Positions 1-11,120 of a stretch of DNA of 64,000 nucleotides are shown one piece after another; within the stretch, counting starts at the first letter, position 1; every line of letters starts with the position of its first letter. The stretch is from Phocoena phocoena (lineage: Eukaryota; Chordata; Mammalia; Artiodactyla; Phocoenidae). The position numbers and the translations under genes are program-made. The DNA lies in assembly GCF_963924675.1 (NCBI RefSeq), contig NC_089221.1, positions 3,903,851 through 3,967,850 of the forward strand. The letters run 5' to 3'. Below the pieces are notes generated by a model, which was given only the letters and a program-made list of their open reading frames with translations, made no database searches and had not been told where the DNA came from.

Positions 1-1500
1 TTCTGTGAGGTGGCAGGAAACTTTGTTGCTGGTGTTGAGGTTAAAAATTTACTCCTCCACATGCTTCAGTTCCAAGACTTGCAGTTATGTCTTGTGGTCT
101 CTGAAAAACAGCTCTGCATCTTGTTAGAAATATGATGGGGCTAGGTTAGGTTGGTTCTGGGGTTACACAGTGTCTAACAGTAGTCCAGGCGCTAGGGGCA
201 GGGAGATATAAAAGAAGAAGGAAGATTATTTATTCCCACCTCTATTGGGTTTATGATCCAGCCGTCGATATGAGATGGATCAATACAAGATAAACAAGAG
301 CAACAGTGGTTGGAATTTGTGTCTCTGTCTCATTTTCCCTGATAGCAACAAACATGGAAAGCATTGCTAACCATTTCACATGATGATATTTATTTCTTAT
401 TCCAAATCTGCACGAGCACACACATACAATAGACTCTGGAAACAGTTTTACAAAGAGTCAGACTGGCGGTGACCCCAGCCCCTCTCCAAGGATCAGGCTC
501 CCTGGGTTTTCCCTCATTTCAATGTTTCAGAGGATGGACAAAGCAACCCTCCTCTACTCTACATTTTCCTTTTAGTGGGAATTGGATTACTTCCCTTCAT
601 TCATGATTACAAATCCTGCTGCAATACATTTATACAGATGATTGATTATATGTATGAGACTCTTCAGAAACAGTCCTTGAAATGGAACTGTTAGCAAAAG
701 CATGGGTGCATTTAAAATTTGATAGTTAATAACAAATAATCTTCCCAGAGACCGTGATCACTTCTACTCAGGTCAAGAACCGTATACAAAAGTTTCACAG
801 TTTCTTGTATCTCTGGATATTTTCAACATGCAAACTTGTAAAAGTTCACCATATGGGTAATGGCAGCTCTTTGTTGCTCATATGTCTTCCTAAATATCAA
901 GGAAGGAGCATCTTTTTATCTGTGAGCTGGTTCAGTCCCTTTCATTTCTTTGTGACTTGCTGTTTCAGGCTTTCACTTATTTTTCCACTGTGCTTTGATA
1001 TTTCCCTTACTGGTTTGCAAGCTCTCTTTTTACTTTATGGATATCATGGCAAATGATTTTGTATAGGCTACTGCTTTAAATTTTTAATCTGTATTTTAGT
1101 TGTCTTCTTGATAGCTTCTTTGTTTTATTTGTTCCCGAGAAAAGCCATCTTTACTCTAAGATTATCAACTAAGAACAACATTTTCTAATTTGTAATTTTG
1201 TTTTCTTGTATTTAGATCTTTAAACCATGTAGAATGTGTTTCTCTGTATGGTGTAAAGCAGGCATCTAAATCGAGTTATTTCTTCCAGATTGTTCTCCAA
1301 CTGGTTATTTAGCAGTCTATTCTTTTCACATTTACCCGGATTGTATCTTGTTCACATACAGTTGCTGAGATATAAGTGGACCTCTGAGGTTTCCCTGTCT
1401 CATTCGTATCTTTATCTATTTCAAAATAGTAGCCATGTTGTTAATTGACTAGTTTTATACAAATTATTTAATAAAAATATAAGCTGTTTATACTCTTTCA
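1..1500. other. Unique AT-rich sequence, no gene seen
   Basis: I see no recognisable repeat family, RNA gene or coding exon here. The one open frame of about 100 codons (754-1056) is rich in Phe, Leu and Ser, as expected from a T-rich strand read by chance, and has no familiar motif. Confidence 0.6.
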
Positions 1501-1515
1501 AAAATTATTTCTAGG

Positions 1516-1628
1516 GCTTCCCTGGTGGCGCAGTGGTTGGGAGTCCGCCTGCCGATGCAGGGGACACGGGTTTGTGCCCCGGTCCGGGAAGATCCCACAT
1601 GCCGCGGAGCGGCTGGGCCCGTGAAAAA
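1516..1628 (+). mobile_element. CHR-2 SINE, 3'-shortened copy
   Basis: The tRNA-Glu-derived head is clear: it opens with GGCTTCCCTGGTGGCGCAG, has a B-box-like GGGTTTGTGCCCC, and continues to the GGGCCCGTG motif. It then passes straight into poly(A), so about 80 bp of the usual tail region is missing. A perfect 15-bp target-site duplication, AAAAATTATTTCTAG, flanks it at 1501-1515 and 1629-1643. The shortening was therefore present when it inserted, not a later deletion. Many CpGs survive, which suggests a fairly young copy. Confidence 0.93.
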
Positions 1629-1704
1629 AAAAATTATTTCTAGGATTTTTAATCTCTAAAATGAGTATAATTTTATTTTTGTTGAGATGTTAAACATCTT
1701 AGCT

Positions 1705-1895
1705 TTTTCACATACTGTGTGACTTCAGTTAAGGTACTCCACTTCTCTGTGCCTGTTTCATCTTCTGTAAAATAGAGATGATGATATAACCTCCTCCATG
1801 AAGCTTTTGTAAGGAATAATCGAGTAAATAAATTTACAAGTTTAACAAAGTGCATGCTGTATATAGTAAATGCTCAGTAAGTATTTGTAGGTTTA
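1705..1895 (+). repeat. MIR SINE
   Basis: The order of motifs follows the MIR core and tail: a 'tgtgacttcagttaaggtac' stretch, 'cttctctgtgcctgtttcat', 'cttctgtaaaatagagatga', then 'agtaaatgctcagtaagta'. It is clearly diverged, as expected for this ancient mammalian family. Confidence 0.8.
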
Positions 1896-1899
1896 ATGA

Positions 1900-4530
1900 A
1901 CCTCAGATTCTAATGTGCAGTATCATGGACATGTTAATTAACTTTGCAGCTTGCACAGTGCCTTCTATAGCTGCATGGGGCATCGTCATTGTTCCCAATC
2001 AACTGGGAAGGATACTGAGAAAATAATTTGGACAATGTCACAAACCTATTATTATTCAAAGGGGATAGAGATCAAATGCTGTGGAGGTTTTTGCTTTGTT
2101 TTGTTTTGTTTTTCCTGCTAGACCCTTAGCCTGTGAAATTGTAGGTGCAGAAATTAAAGTGTTACCTGTGTACTTTTTCATGGACATGTTTGGATGGTCT
2201 CTGGAGAAATTAAATCAGCCCATGTTTGTGTGTTTATTTGGTGGGTTTTAATTTGCTTTTTTGTTGGGATTTCCTTCTCCCCCTTGATCTTCCTATGTTA
2301 CCATATCCCTCTGAGGTTTCTGGCTGGTAGCGAAGGGCCAACAGATAAGGGTCCAGCTGCCCCAGTAGATTCCGTAACTGGCCTCAGAGGCTGCATTCCT
2401 GACGTCTCCTGGGGGCTGGGATGGGGCATGGAGGATGGGTTTCCTCCAGCTGGACATTTGAAGTCTCAGCTTCTGCCTGGGCAGAAGGAGTTACAAATTC
2501 TCCACCTTTTCCAGATATCACATCACACGCCATTTTGCAAGCAGGGACTCGGGTAGAGGGGAGATAGGAATGGGCCTTTCCTTCCATAACACAGTTCTTT
2601 ATTTCATACAATATCTAAAATAAAGCATGTCTCTCTTCTTCAAGGATAATTTTTCATAGAAGACATGAGAAGGTAACCCTCTTTCTAACCCCAGATGTTA
2701 TAACACATGTTGACTCGGATGTTATGGCTTTGTTGTACTGAGAGATTTCTGCCCGCTCCCCTAGGATACGAGTCACCCCACAATATGTCCTCTTTACCAC
2801 AAGACCCTGGTTGGTCCCCCATCTCCACGTGGCAGAAATCTCAGTGAGCCATGCCCTCAACCACAACTTGAGTCCCTCAACCTCCTGACCAATACTTCCA
2901 TCCCAGGAATCCTTTATTTCTCACTATCAACATGATTTATTTCTCTTGGCTCTGCTTAGTCTGATTTAAAATCCAATATTTTTTTTCTTGAGGAACAATT
3001 TGATCCTCTCTATATTACTGTTTATACCCTGACTTCTGAAAGGCCAAGAGCCAAAGCAATACTTTTAATATCACATTCCCAAATCCCAAATGGCAGGCTC
3101 ATCTCAAAGAGTTCCCAGAAAGGAATAACACTGTTCAATTCCAAAATACATACTTAAATATTTTTCGTCTACTTAATGAAGAAATGACAAGTTGTGTTTG
3201 AGCAATCAGAAGTTTCAATTTCATGAGATGGTCAGGAATGTGCCGAAGTGGTTGGCGCCATAGACCCATCCACAGTGACACCAAGTTCTGCTATTGGAAA
3301 CATAAACATTTGGTCACAAAGAATAATGTATTTGGCATGAAGAGGTGCTGCTTTGTAAAACACTTTAATTTGCAGGGAGTAAGTCAAAGACTCAATTTAG
3401 TCACTTGTCATAAATTCCATACAGACTTCTGATAAATTACTAAGCTGCCTTTTTCTTCATAACTCAAAGTGCTCTGCTATTTGATTCTTCTGGAATATAT
3501 TATCTATTAATTTCTTATTATTACAATGACTATGTGGTTTATACGCCCTCTCTAGCTTCTCCTTAGTGGATGCTCTGAGGAACCCCAGGTGGGTAGCCCC
3601 AAGCAGAGGAAGGGAGGGGAAAAGCCCCATGCGAAGAATGGATTCCCTTAATGAACAAAATCGAGGCTCCCTTGACACAGAATCCTCAGGCTTAGAAAGT
3701 TCCCACTGACTTCAACAATTAGGGAGTGACTGTTATTGGGATCTGGAACAGTGCTTGGAATTCCTACCTCCGTTGGCCCGGAATTGCAATATATGCAATC
3801 ACACAGAAAGAGTGTAAGTCCATAAATGTTGTTGATGTCATCCTTAAGTTGTGGGAATAGAAAATAGTGATACTATCACAGAAGTCTATAACTAACTCTA
3901 CTACAAAGTCTTGGTTCTTAGGAAAGAATAAATCCATGCAGTTGGCACTTGGTCACCCTCTCAGGCAGGGTGGGCTTGTTACTAACCATTATTGTATTCA
4001 CTAGGTTTGCTTTGCAAGCGGGGCTCATCCAACTCAAACAGCTATGTCAAAAGGTACTTTGGCTGCAGAATCCCAGGGTTATTGAGAAGGGCAAAGATGT
4101 GATTGGGCCTTGAGGGTGGGGTCAGACTTGTAATTAGAAAGTTGTCTTGTTTTTTTTCTTCCTTTGGGTTTATGTTTTACAAATGTGGAATTTGTCTGAG
4201 AGTTCACCAGCTTTCAGCCAACTCATGAGAGAATGAACTGGTGGGCCTCCCTCTCCCCTATATCCAAACATCCCAGGGAGCTCCTCTTCGGTGCCTCCTG
4301 TTTAGGAATCAAACCTGGCTGAGCAAAATTTGCCAGCGACGAGGAAGAAGAGGAAGGCTGAGGCATTACGACTGACCTAGGTGGGTCCACAGACCTACTC
4401 CTGGACAAAGTGACAGTGTCTAGGTGGACAGATCAGATCCTGTGGCCCTTTCTAGAACAGGAATTCTGGACAAAAATAACCACTGAGATGCGCAAAGCAA
4501 AAAGGCCTGGGAAACATCTTATGGGTCCTG
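1900..4530. other. Unique sequence, no gene seen
   Basis: No repeat family or coding exon is recognisable. The 120-codon frame at 2194-2556 and an overlapping minus-strand frame at 2384-2611 show no known motif and look like chance frames. Confidence 0.55.
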
Positions 4531-4650
4531 TGCATTATAAAGCTTTTTCTCATACTCTCTTGTTTGATCACCACCTTGTGTAAGGCAGTATTTTTATTTT
4601 CCTCTTTTTAGAAATAGAGAGACAGACTTGGTTAAGAATCCATATCCTTG
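4530..4650 (-). repeat. Probable MIR fragment
   Basis: Read on the minus strand, the segment around 4545-4645 follows the MIR core (loss of a 'cctcatctgtaaaatgg'-type block, then the region before 'gtaaagc'). It is heavily diverged and short. Confidence 0.4.
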
Positions 4651-5755
4651 GACGACACATTTCAGGAAGTTTTAGTTTATTAAAAAGACATTAAGTGAAA
4701 CCATGTTTTGTATCTGAACAATTGAGGGGAGGGAAGAGCCCACAGGAAAAGAGATTGTGAGAGTCTGTGGAGAACAAGCCTTGGGGCAGGAGCATAGGAG
4801 CCGTCTTTTGGAGGGTGACGGTCTTCCTGCGATTCAACAGAATATTCTTGTTGAGGTCCAAGGAGTGCAAAGTGAGCCATGACATCTTGTGACAGTGTGG
4901 TGTGCATTTTACAGAAGAATTTCAACATGTCCGTTACCAGATAACAAATGTCAAGCACCTTGACTCACCTAATTTAGGAAAACCAAAGCATCAGTGGAAG
5001 AGCAGCACCATTTGTGAGGCCAGTGCCCACCGCGTGGCAGAAGGATGGAGGAACCAGTCGCATCAGCTAGAACTGAAATGTGGAGGACTCCAGCCAGGCA
5101 ACCCAAAAGGCTGCATGCAAGTCACCTGCATGCAGCGGCCAAGAGATGACATCCTCAGAAGCAGCACTTTTCAAATGGATCTGCAGTGCTTGGTTGGGAC
5201 CACTAATGTCACTATTCCTTCCCAGGTGCAGGCACATGGGAAGGCTAATTCCAGACCTGTCACAGCAGACCTATGGCAAGGACCACAGGGACCAGGGATG
5301 TCTAAGCTTAGAGTAGAGCTCAACCTGCCAGCCAGGTGTGGAGATGCTGTTCCAGTGTCCCATCCTAAGAAGCCAAACAGTGTATTGTCCTTGTGCTAGA
5401 AACAGAGGCCTGGAGAGACATTCAAAGATCCTGAAGCCATTGCCTAGGCCAACTTGTCTCAAAGAAGGTCACCCCTGCCTATTGTTAGATCTGACTGTAA
5501 GCTCCTTGGAAGCAGACATTGTGTTGCATTTTCTTCTTATAGTATAGGACTGGATGATATCTTATACATCAGTGCAAATGTCTTGTAGCTGACTGGCAGC
5601 CCAGTATGGTGTGTAGTTGAACAAGAAAGAGACTTCATCACACTGATGGTTAAACAATCTGGGGCACCTTCTGTAAGAAGCAGCTCCAAACCCAAGTAGA
5701 ACAGATCAAGATATCACCACTCAAGTATCATTAAAAATGTTCAGTGGAGAAGGGG
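4650..5755. other. Unique sequence with a 165-codon open frame of doubtful status
   Basis: The frame 4902-5399 on the plus strand is the longest non-L1, non-SINE open frame in the window. Its translation has no domain I recognise, no signal peptide and no membrane segment, and overlapping frames on both strands are also open, which points to low stop density, not coding. Around 5490-5540 a 'ctgactgtaagctccttgga' stretch resembles the end of an L2 element. Confidence 0.4.
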
Positions 5756-5773
5756 TTCAGTACAGTAATCTGC

Positions 5774-6137
5774 TCAGGCTGCCATAACAAAGCATCACAG
5801 TCTGAACACCTTGAACACAGACAATTATGTTCCCACAGTTCTGGAGGCTGGAAGTCCAAGATCAAGGTGTCAACAGGTTTGGTTTCTCCGAGGCCACCAT
5901 CCATGACTTGCTGTGCTACTTTCTCGCTGGCTGTGTCCTCTCATGGCCTTTTCTCTGTGCATGCACATTCCTTGTGTTTCTTCCTCCAAAGGACACCAGT
6001 CATACTGGATTACGCTCCTTATGACCTCATTTAACTGTAATTACCTCTTTAAAGGCCCTGTCTGTAAATGCAGTCACATTGGGAGTTAAAGCTTTAATAC
6101 ATGAATTTAGGGAGGACGTGATTCAATCCATTACAAA
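5774..6137 (-). mobile_element. MLT1-type MaLR LTR (ERVL-MaLR), solo
   Basis: Read on the minus strand this matches the MLT1 LTR. On the plus strand one sees 'ctgccataacaaagcatcac', then 'cacagttctggaggctggaa', 'tggctgtgtcctctcatggc', 'gacaccagtcatactggatt', 'cccttatgacctcatttaac'-like text and finally 'attcaatccatta'. No internal retroviral sequence lies beside it, so it is a solo LTR. Confidence 0.88.
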
Positions 6138-6940
6138 AGGTGAGGGTTCAAGTAGCTGGTAATTTTTTCTGGAGATGTGAATATAGAAAAGCACTCTTCG
6201 GGGAGAATTGGCACGCTTTATTTGTTCCTGAGAGTTGGCACTAGGATCAGCCACTGCCTAAATCTAAGGTGGACACATGTCCTTGCCTTTGTGGCCAAAG
6301 CCTGAAGCTCTGCCTGTGACAAGATGCTCACTGAGACCAGGTACCTGGTCCTGAGGCAGCAGAAACCCTTCTCCTTGGACAATAAGGTCTATTTCCTCTC
6401 ATTTAAAGGTTCAGTTTGAAGCCTTTAAAAAATATTTTGTCGATCTCACTACTTTAATAACATTGCAATAAATTATTTCACTGAATGTAATATTTTATTA
6501 ATCTAGAAAATTAGGACTATGTCTATCAATAAAAAAGGATCTTCACAAGCTTTTTAGTGTACTTGCAGTGCCTTCCTGCCACAATCAAGATGACAGTGAC
6601 TTTCTTCTTTGTGACTGCACACTTAGAATTTGCTCAATGCTGGAAGCCACCATTTAAGAAGGAACAGGAATACACTGAGGTGTTTACAATGGTTAGAACT
6701 TGCAGGGTCTGGAACCCACAACACATGAACAATCATTGGACCAGCCTTGGAAGCTGAGCCTTGAAAAGTGAGATGCTGGGTCATGTGATGCTGCTTCCTG
6801 GGCTGAAAGGTAATGTCTGTTACATAGCTCATTATTATGAACCAAGTTTGTATCCACTTGTATTGTAAGACCCAACATTAAGATTTTTGATTGCTGAGGT
6901 ATCCTTTTCAAAGATATCCTTCCCAAATAAGCATATTGCC
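6138..6940. other. Unique sequence, no gene seen
   Basis: No repeat family, RNA gene or coding exon is recognised. Short open frames at 6557-6757 and on the opposite strand have no familiar motif. Confidence 0.55.
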
Positions 6941-6944
6941 AGCT

Positions 6945-7440
6945 GTATTAGATAGCTACTAGCAAAAAGGCCAGATAAGCAATTAGGCTATTTCCACCCA
7001 TGAAGCTCCCTCTTCCATAAAGCCCTGGGTAATGAGATAACTGACCATCTGAGGGGCTCCACGTCTCCTTTCCTTTGTCCTAATTGCTGCTCTCATGTTT
7101 TAAATTTGCCCATAAAGAGTGAACCAACAGAACCCTAGGCACCCCACCTTTGGCCCCAATAAAGACAGAGCCCAAGACCTGAAATCTCTCTCTCTCTTTC
7201 TCCTTCCCCATGACTTCGCTGTGTGGCTTTGTGTGTGCCCTTTACCCTCCAGGACATATGCGTAATAAATCTTGTTTCTCAAAGTTCCCTGATGGTTTTT
7301 GCCAAAGAGTATCCTGTAATTATAATAAGAATCACAAGGTTGGTCCAGCTACAAAATTGTCTCTCACTGGGGAAATATCTGTAGGGTCCCCACAAGTAGT
7401 TCAGGTCTGGGCCAGTGCCCCAAGCGTTCCTAGCCAAGAG
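6945..7440 (+). mobile_element. Probable endogenous retroviral LTR, family uncertain
   Basis: The 3' half has the architecture of a class I ERV LTR: an AATAAA-containing 'ccccaataaagacagagccc', a pyrimidine run (CTCTCTCTCTCTTT), a 'ccatgacttcgctgtgtggc' block, a second 'gcgtaataaatcttgtttct' and a 'gggtccccaca'-like end. I cannot name the family, and the 5' boundary is a guess. Confidence 0.42.
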
Positions 7441-7454
7441 CATCACTATCTATG

Positions 7455-7803
7455 GTCTGAGACCAACAGAAAACACCCCCAAATTCATATGTTGAGACCT
7501 TACATCAAATGAGATGGTGTTTGGATATGGGACCTTTGGGAAGTGATTGGGGTCAGATGTGGACATGAGGTCAAGTCTCATGACCTCTCTTCAGGCTCAT
7601 GCACGTGAAGAAGGGCCATGAGAGGACACAGTGAGAAGGCAGTGATCTGCAAGCCAGGAATGGGGCCCTCACCAGAACCCAGCCATGCTGGCATCCTCAT
7701 CTTGGGCTTCTAGCCTGCAGAACTGTGAGAAAATCAATTTCTGTTGTTTAAGCTGCCCAGTCTGTGGTATTTTGTTATGGCAGCCTGAGCAAATTAAGAC
7801 AGC
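7455..7803 (+). mobile_element. MST/MLT1-type MaLR LTR, solo
   Basis: Recognised from 'aaattcatatgttgagacc', 'gggacctttgggaagtgatt', 'gagaggacacagtgagaagg', 'gggccctcaccagaac', 'gcagaactgtgagaaaatca' and 'gtggtattttgttatggcag'. It lies directly beside the probable LTR at 6945-7440 but in a different family. No internal coding region is present. Confidence 0.87.
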
Positions 7804-8285
7804 CACTTATAATACCTCCTTTTCTATGTCTCATTTTTCCTGAGTCTACAAAATGAAAAAAACACACTATTTATAACTACAATTACTTTGTTATTATCCA
7901 TTTAGGTATTAAGAAATGTTACCCACAACCTCTCCAGACGTGTGAAAGGGATAAATCAATGGTGACATTCTTGACAGACATGAGATCACCACTAGATTCC
8001 AATTGTTGGCGTGTTTTACAAATAGTAAATGTGAAAGACTGGCTCTCTGAGCAAGAGAAGTTAAGTTTGAATTTTACTATAAATATTGGTCTAAATTATC
8101 TACTGTTTAGTGAAATTTTCAAAAAATGTATGAATCAAGAAGGGTTCAAGAACTTCCAAAAGACCTTTGGCTGATATGATGAAATGATCTAGAATTCTAG
8201 TTGATCCCAGAATTCTTGGGGCTCTTTTGCTACTTCTGGAGCATAAACTAAACAGATTTTAGAAATAAAGCTCTTTTCCCAAAGA
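7804..8285. other. Unique sequence, no gene seen
   Basis: AT-rich sequence without a recognised repeat. The 71-codon frame 7959-8174 has no familiar motif. Confidence 0.5.
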
Positions 8286-8289
8286 GCCA

Positions 8290-8625
8290 GTTGGTCTTTT
8301 TTTGGGGTTTTTTTGAGTTTTATTGGAGTACAGTTGATTTGAAGGTTGTGTAAGCTTCATATATAAAGCAAAGTGATTCAGTTATACATATACATATATT
8401 CACTCATTTTCAGATTCAATACCCATATAGGTTATTACAGAATATTGAGTAGAATGCCTGTGCTATACAGTAGATCCTTGTTGGATGATCTGTTTTACAT
8501 ATAGTAGTGTGTGTATGTTTCATCCCAGGCTCTTAATTTATCCCTCTTCCCGCCATCTCCTCTTTGGTAACCATAAATTTGATTTCAATAGCTGTTAAGT
8601 CTGTTCTGTTTTGGCCTTATCCAAA
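8290..8625 (-). mobile_element. L1 3' UTR fragment
   Basis: On the plus strand it reads as an antisense L1 3' UTR: 'gagttttattggagtacagt', 'caaagtgattcagttataca', 'ggttattacagaatattgag', 'gtgctatacagtagatcctt' and 'ttggtaaccataaatttgat'. Similar text appears in the antisense fragment at 47545-48185. No ORF2 sequence is included. Confidence 0.85.
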
Positions 8626-8689
8626 CCAAATACATTAACTAAACATGAAAGGCTTCTAAATAATGCAGTGGTTGACAGCTCAATATCAG

Positions 8690-9330
8690 AAAAACAAACA
8701 ACCCAATCCAAAAATGGGCAGAAGACCTAAATAGACATTTCTCCAAAGAAGATATACAGATTGCCAACAAACACATGAAAGGATGCTCAACATCATTAAT
8801 CATTTGAGAAATGCAAATCACAAGTACAATGAGGTATCATCTCACACCAGTCAGAATGGCCATCATCAAAAAATCTAGCAACAATAAATGCTGGAGAGGG
8901 TGTGGAGAAAAGGGAACCCTCTTGCACTGTAGGCGGGAATGTAAATTGATACAGCCACTATGAAGAACAGTATGGAGTTTCCTTAAAAAAACTAAAAATA
9001 GAACTACCATATGACCCAGTAATCCCACTATTGGGCATATACCCTGAGAAAACCATAATTCAAAAAGAGTCATGTACCAAAATGTGCATTGCAGCTCTAT
9101 TTACAATAGCCAGGACATGGAAGCAACCTAAGTGTCCATCATCAACAGATGAATGGATAAAGAAGTTGTGGCACATATATACAATGGAACATTACTCAAC
9201 CATAAAAAGAAACGAAATTGAGTTATTTGGAGTGAGGTGAATGGACCTAGAGTCTGTCATACAAAGTGAGGTAAGTCAGAAAGAGAAAAACAAATACTGT
9301 ATGCTAACACATATATATATAGAATCTAAG
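8690..9330 (+). pseudogene. L1 ORF2 C-terminal remnant
   Basis: This encodes the last part of the L1 ORF2 protein (endonuclease/reverse transcriptase), downstream of the catalytic domains. The Cys-rich motif is visible as [14 protein letters not shown] near 8888-8930, with the following Trp-Trp pair changed to Arg-Arg. The open piece at 9031-9240 carries the [10 protein letters not shown] motif. Frameshifts and stops break the reading frame; there is no start region, so it has no coding capacity as an L1. Confidence 0.9.
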
Positions 9331-9700
9331 GGGGAAAAAAAAAAGTCATGAAGAACCTAGGGGCAAGAAGGGAAGAAAGACACAGACCTACTAAAGAACG
9401 GACTTCAGGATACAGGGAGGGGGAAAGGTAAGCTGTGACAAAGTGAGAGAGTGGCATGGACATATATACACTACCAAACGTAAAATAGATAGCTGGTGGG
9501 AAGCGGTAGCATAGCACAGGGAGATCAGCTCAGTGCTTTGTGACCACCTAGAGGGGTGGGATAGGGAGGGTGGGAGGGAGGGAGATGCAAGAGGGAAGAG
9601 ATATGGGAACATATGTATATGTATAACTGATTCACTTTGTTCTAATGCAGAAACTAACACACCATTGTAAAGCAATTATCCTCCAATAAAGATGTTAAAA

Positions 9701-9720
9701 CACACACACACACACACACA
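9701..9720. repeat. (CA)10 microsatellite in an L1 tail
   Basis: Ten CA units directly follow the L1 3' end, where poly(A) would be expected, and are followed by an A-rich AAAATA stretch. Confidence 0.95.
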
Positions 9721-9761
9721 AGATAAAATAAAATAAAGAAAACAAAATAATAATGCAATGG

Positions 9762-9968
9762 GGCTTCCCTGGTGGTGCAGTGGTTGAGAGTCTGCCTGCC
9801 GATGCAGGGGACATGGGTTCGTGCCCCGGTCCGGGAGGATCCCACATACCACGGAGCAGCTGGGCCCATGAGCCGTGGCCGCTGGGCCTGCGCATCCGGA
9901 GCCTGTGCTCTGCAACAGGAGAGGCCACAACAGTGAGAGGCCTGTGTACCACAAAAAATAAACAAATA
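9762..9968 (+). mobile_element. CHR-2 SINE
   Basis: Complete copy: the tRNA-Glu-like head with GGGTTCGTGCCCCGG (B box), the GGGCCCATGAGCC middle, 'gagcctgtgctctgcaacag' and the 'agaggcctgtgtaccac' end followed by an A-rich tail. It is flanked by AATGCAATGG at 9752-9761 and 9969-9978. It sits inside the downstream target-site duplication of the L1 at 8658-9761 and so inserted later than that L1. Confidence 0.96.
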
Positions 9969-9978
9969 AATGCAATGG

Positions 9979-11120
9979 TTGAAACAAATGATTGTATGTA
10001 TTTCTAAAATTTCTTTGAATCCCTACTTTAATTAGAATGTGGATCTGAACTTTGATTCTGTGTTTTTAATAACCATTACAGTTTTTTTTTGACTTTGAAG
10101 CTCATTATTAAGTTGAAAAAGTGGCCCTTCACATTCTGATCTTTTAATCACAACAATTCTGGGAAACAGACAAAGTTAGACTTTTTAAGCTTCACTCATT
10201 GTTTCATTATTTTTTTTTAAAATTTGATGTGAAATTGCATCATTTTCTAAAATGTTGTCAGTGTAACACAGTTTTCCATGATGTGAACAAGTATGACATT
10301 TAAAAAAGGAAATAATTTTGTATTTATTTTTTAGTAAAACATGTTTGGGGAACGTTGAGTTAAGTAAGTCTATTCCTCCACATTTTTTTTTCAAGTTCAG
10401 AGTTTCTAGAACCCATTAGTGATGTCTTGGTGCATTTGCAGGAAATAAGGTGTTGGACATTTCTCAAACTTCCTCTCGGCCATTGGTTGGGACCTTGGCA
10501 ATGATCAGAGGCTGCAGGCAAGGTATTCCTGGCTTTAAGTGTCAGTATCAACAGAAAGGTGAGGCGCATGGCATAATTCACCAAGAGGGAAGGGTTTGAG
10601 ATGCTGCCCCTAATGGTCCATAGAAATGGGAGAAAAAAGCCAAGCTTCCTTTGGTTTAGCAATAAAAGTCAATGCATGGGGAACAAGCAAAGGTAAGTAT
10701 TTTAATTTAACAAAGACAAATATAACTCGGGATTTCATGTCTGAATAAAGGAGGAAGAGCATCCTCCTTTACCCACTGGGCTTAATTAGGCAGGAGTACC
10801 TGTCAATTTGGAAGCTGGATGATTCAGAAGATAGAGCCAATAAATAATGCTCATTGGCTCACTTGGGTGACTGACAACAGTAGTTCTGGTACTAAGTTAA
10901 AGGACTTTGAGGTGAAGTCCTAATAATGTTAAAATGAATTTTCACATTTCAAGGGTCAGAAAACAAGGAAAGAAGATCCATACTTCAATGCAGTGTCCAT
11001 GGGGATTTCTGGAAAACTCTTTTATTTCGTTGCTTTCTACTTGGTAGTGAATATGCACAATTATTTTTATTATTTACTTAAAAAGGTTTTGTAATGCTTC
11101 TTAAAGTTAAAATAAAGTAG
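9979..11120. other. Unique sequence, no gene seen
   Basis: AT-rich sequence without a recognised repeat or exon. The 100-codon minus-strand frame 10360-10662 has no familiar motif. Confidence 0.55.

Larger units (their letters stand above)
8658..9761 (+). mobile_element. 5'-truncated L1, 3' end of ORF2 plus 3' UTR
   Basis: The insert starts at about 8676 inside ORF2 (equivalent to [11 protein letters not shown]) and runs to the 3' UTR, ending CCAATAAAGATGTT near 9696 and an impure tail. Hallmarks are [12 protein letters not shown], the WIKK..HIYTME block and 'ctgattcactttgttctaat'. A target-site duplication AAATAATGCARTGGTTGA is seen at 8658-8675; its downstream copy starts near 9748 and was later split by a SINE, continuing after 9978. 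The tail holds a (CA)n run at 9701-9720. The ORF2 part has stops and frameshifts. Confidence 0.93.

Noticed and set aside
1516..1590. tRNA-like sequence with A- and B-box-like motifs (also in the other SINEs)
   Set aside because: It is the tRNA-Glu-derived head of a SINE, with a degraded cloverleaf and a SINE body after it, so not a tRNA gene.
2194..2611. Overlapping open frames on both strands
   Set aside because: Both strands are open over the same stretch with no domain or conserved motif, which fits chance.
5774..7803. Possible complete endogenous retrovirus between the LTRs at 5774-6137 and 7455-7803
   Set aside because: The LTRs lie in opposite orientation and no gag, pol or env text lies between them, so they are separate solo LTRs.
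9753..10007. Open frames on both strands through SINEs (also at 14185-14570, 21718-22113, 23105-23645, 54831-55227)
   Set aside because: These repeat the same peptides because they are translations of CHR-2 SINEs, not genes.
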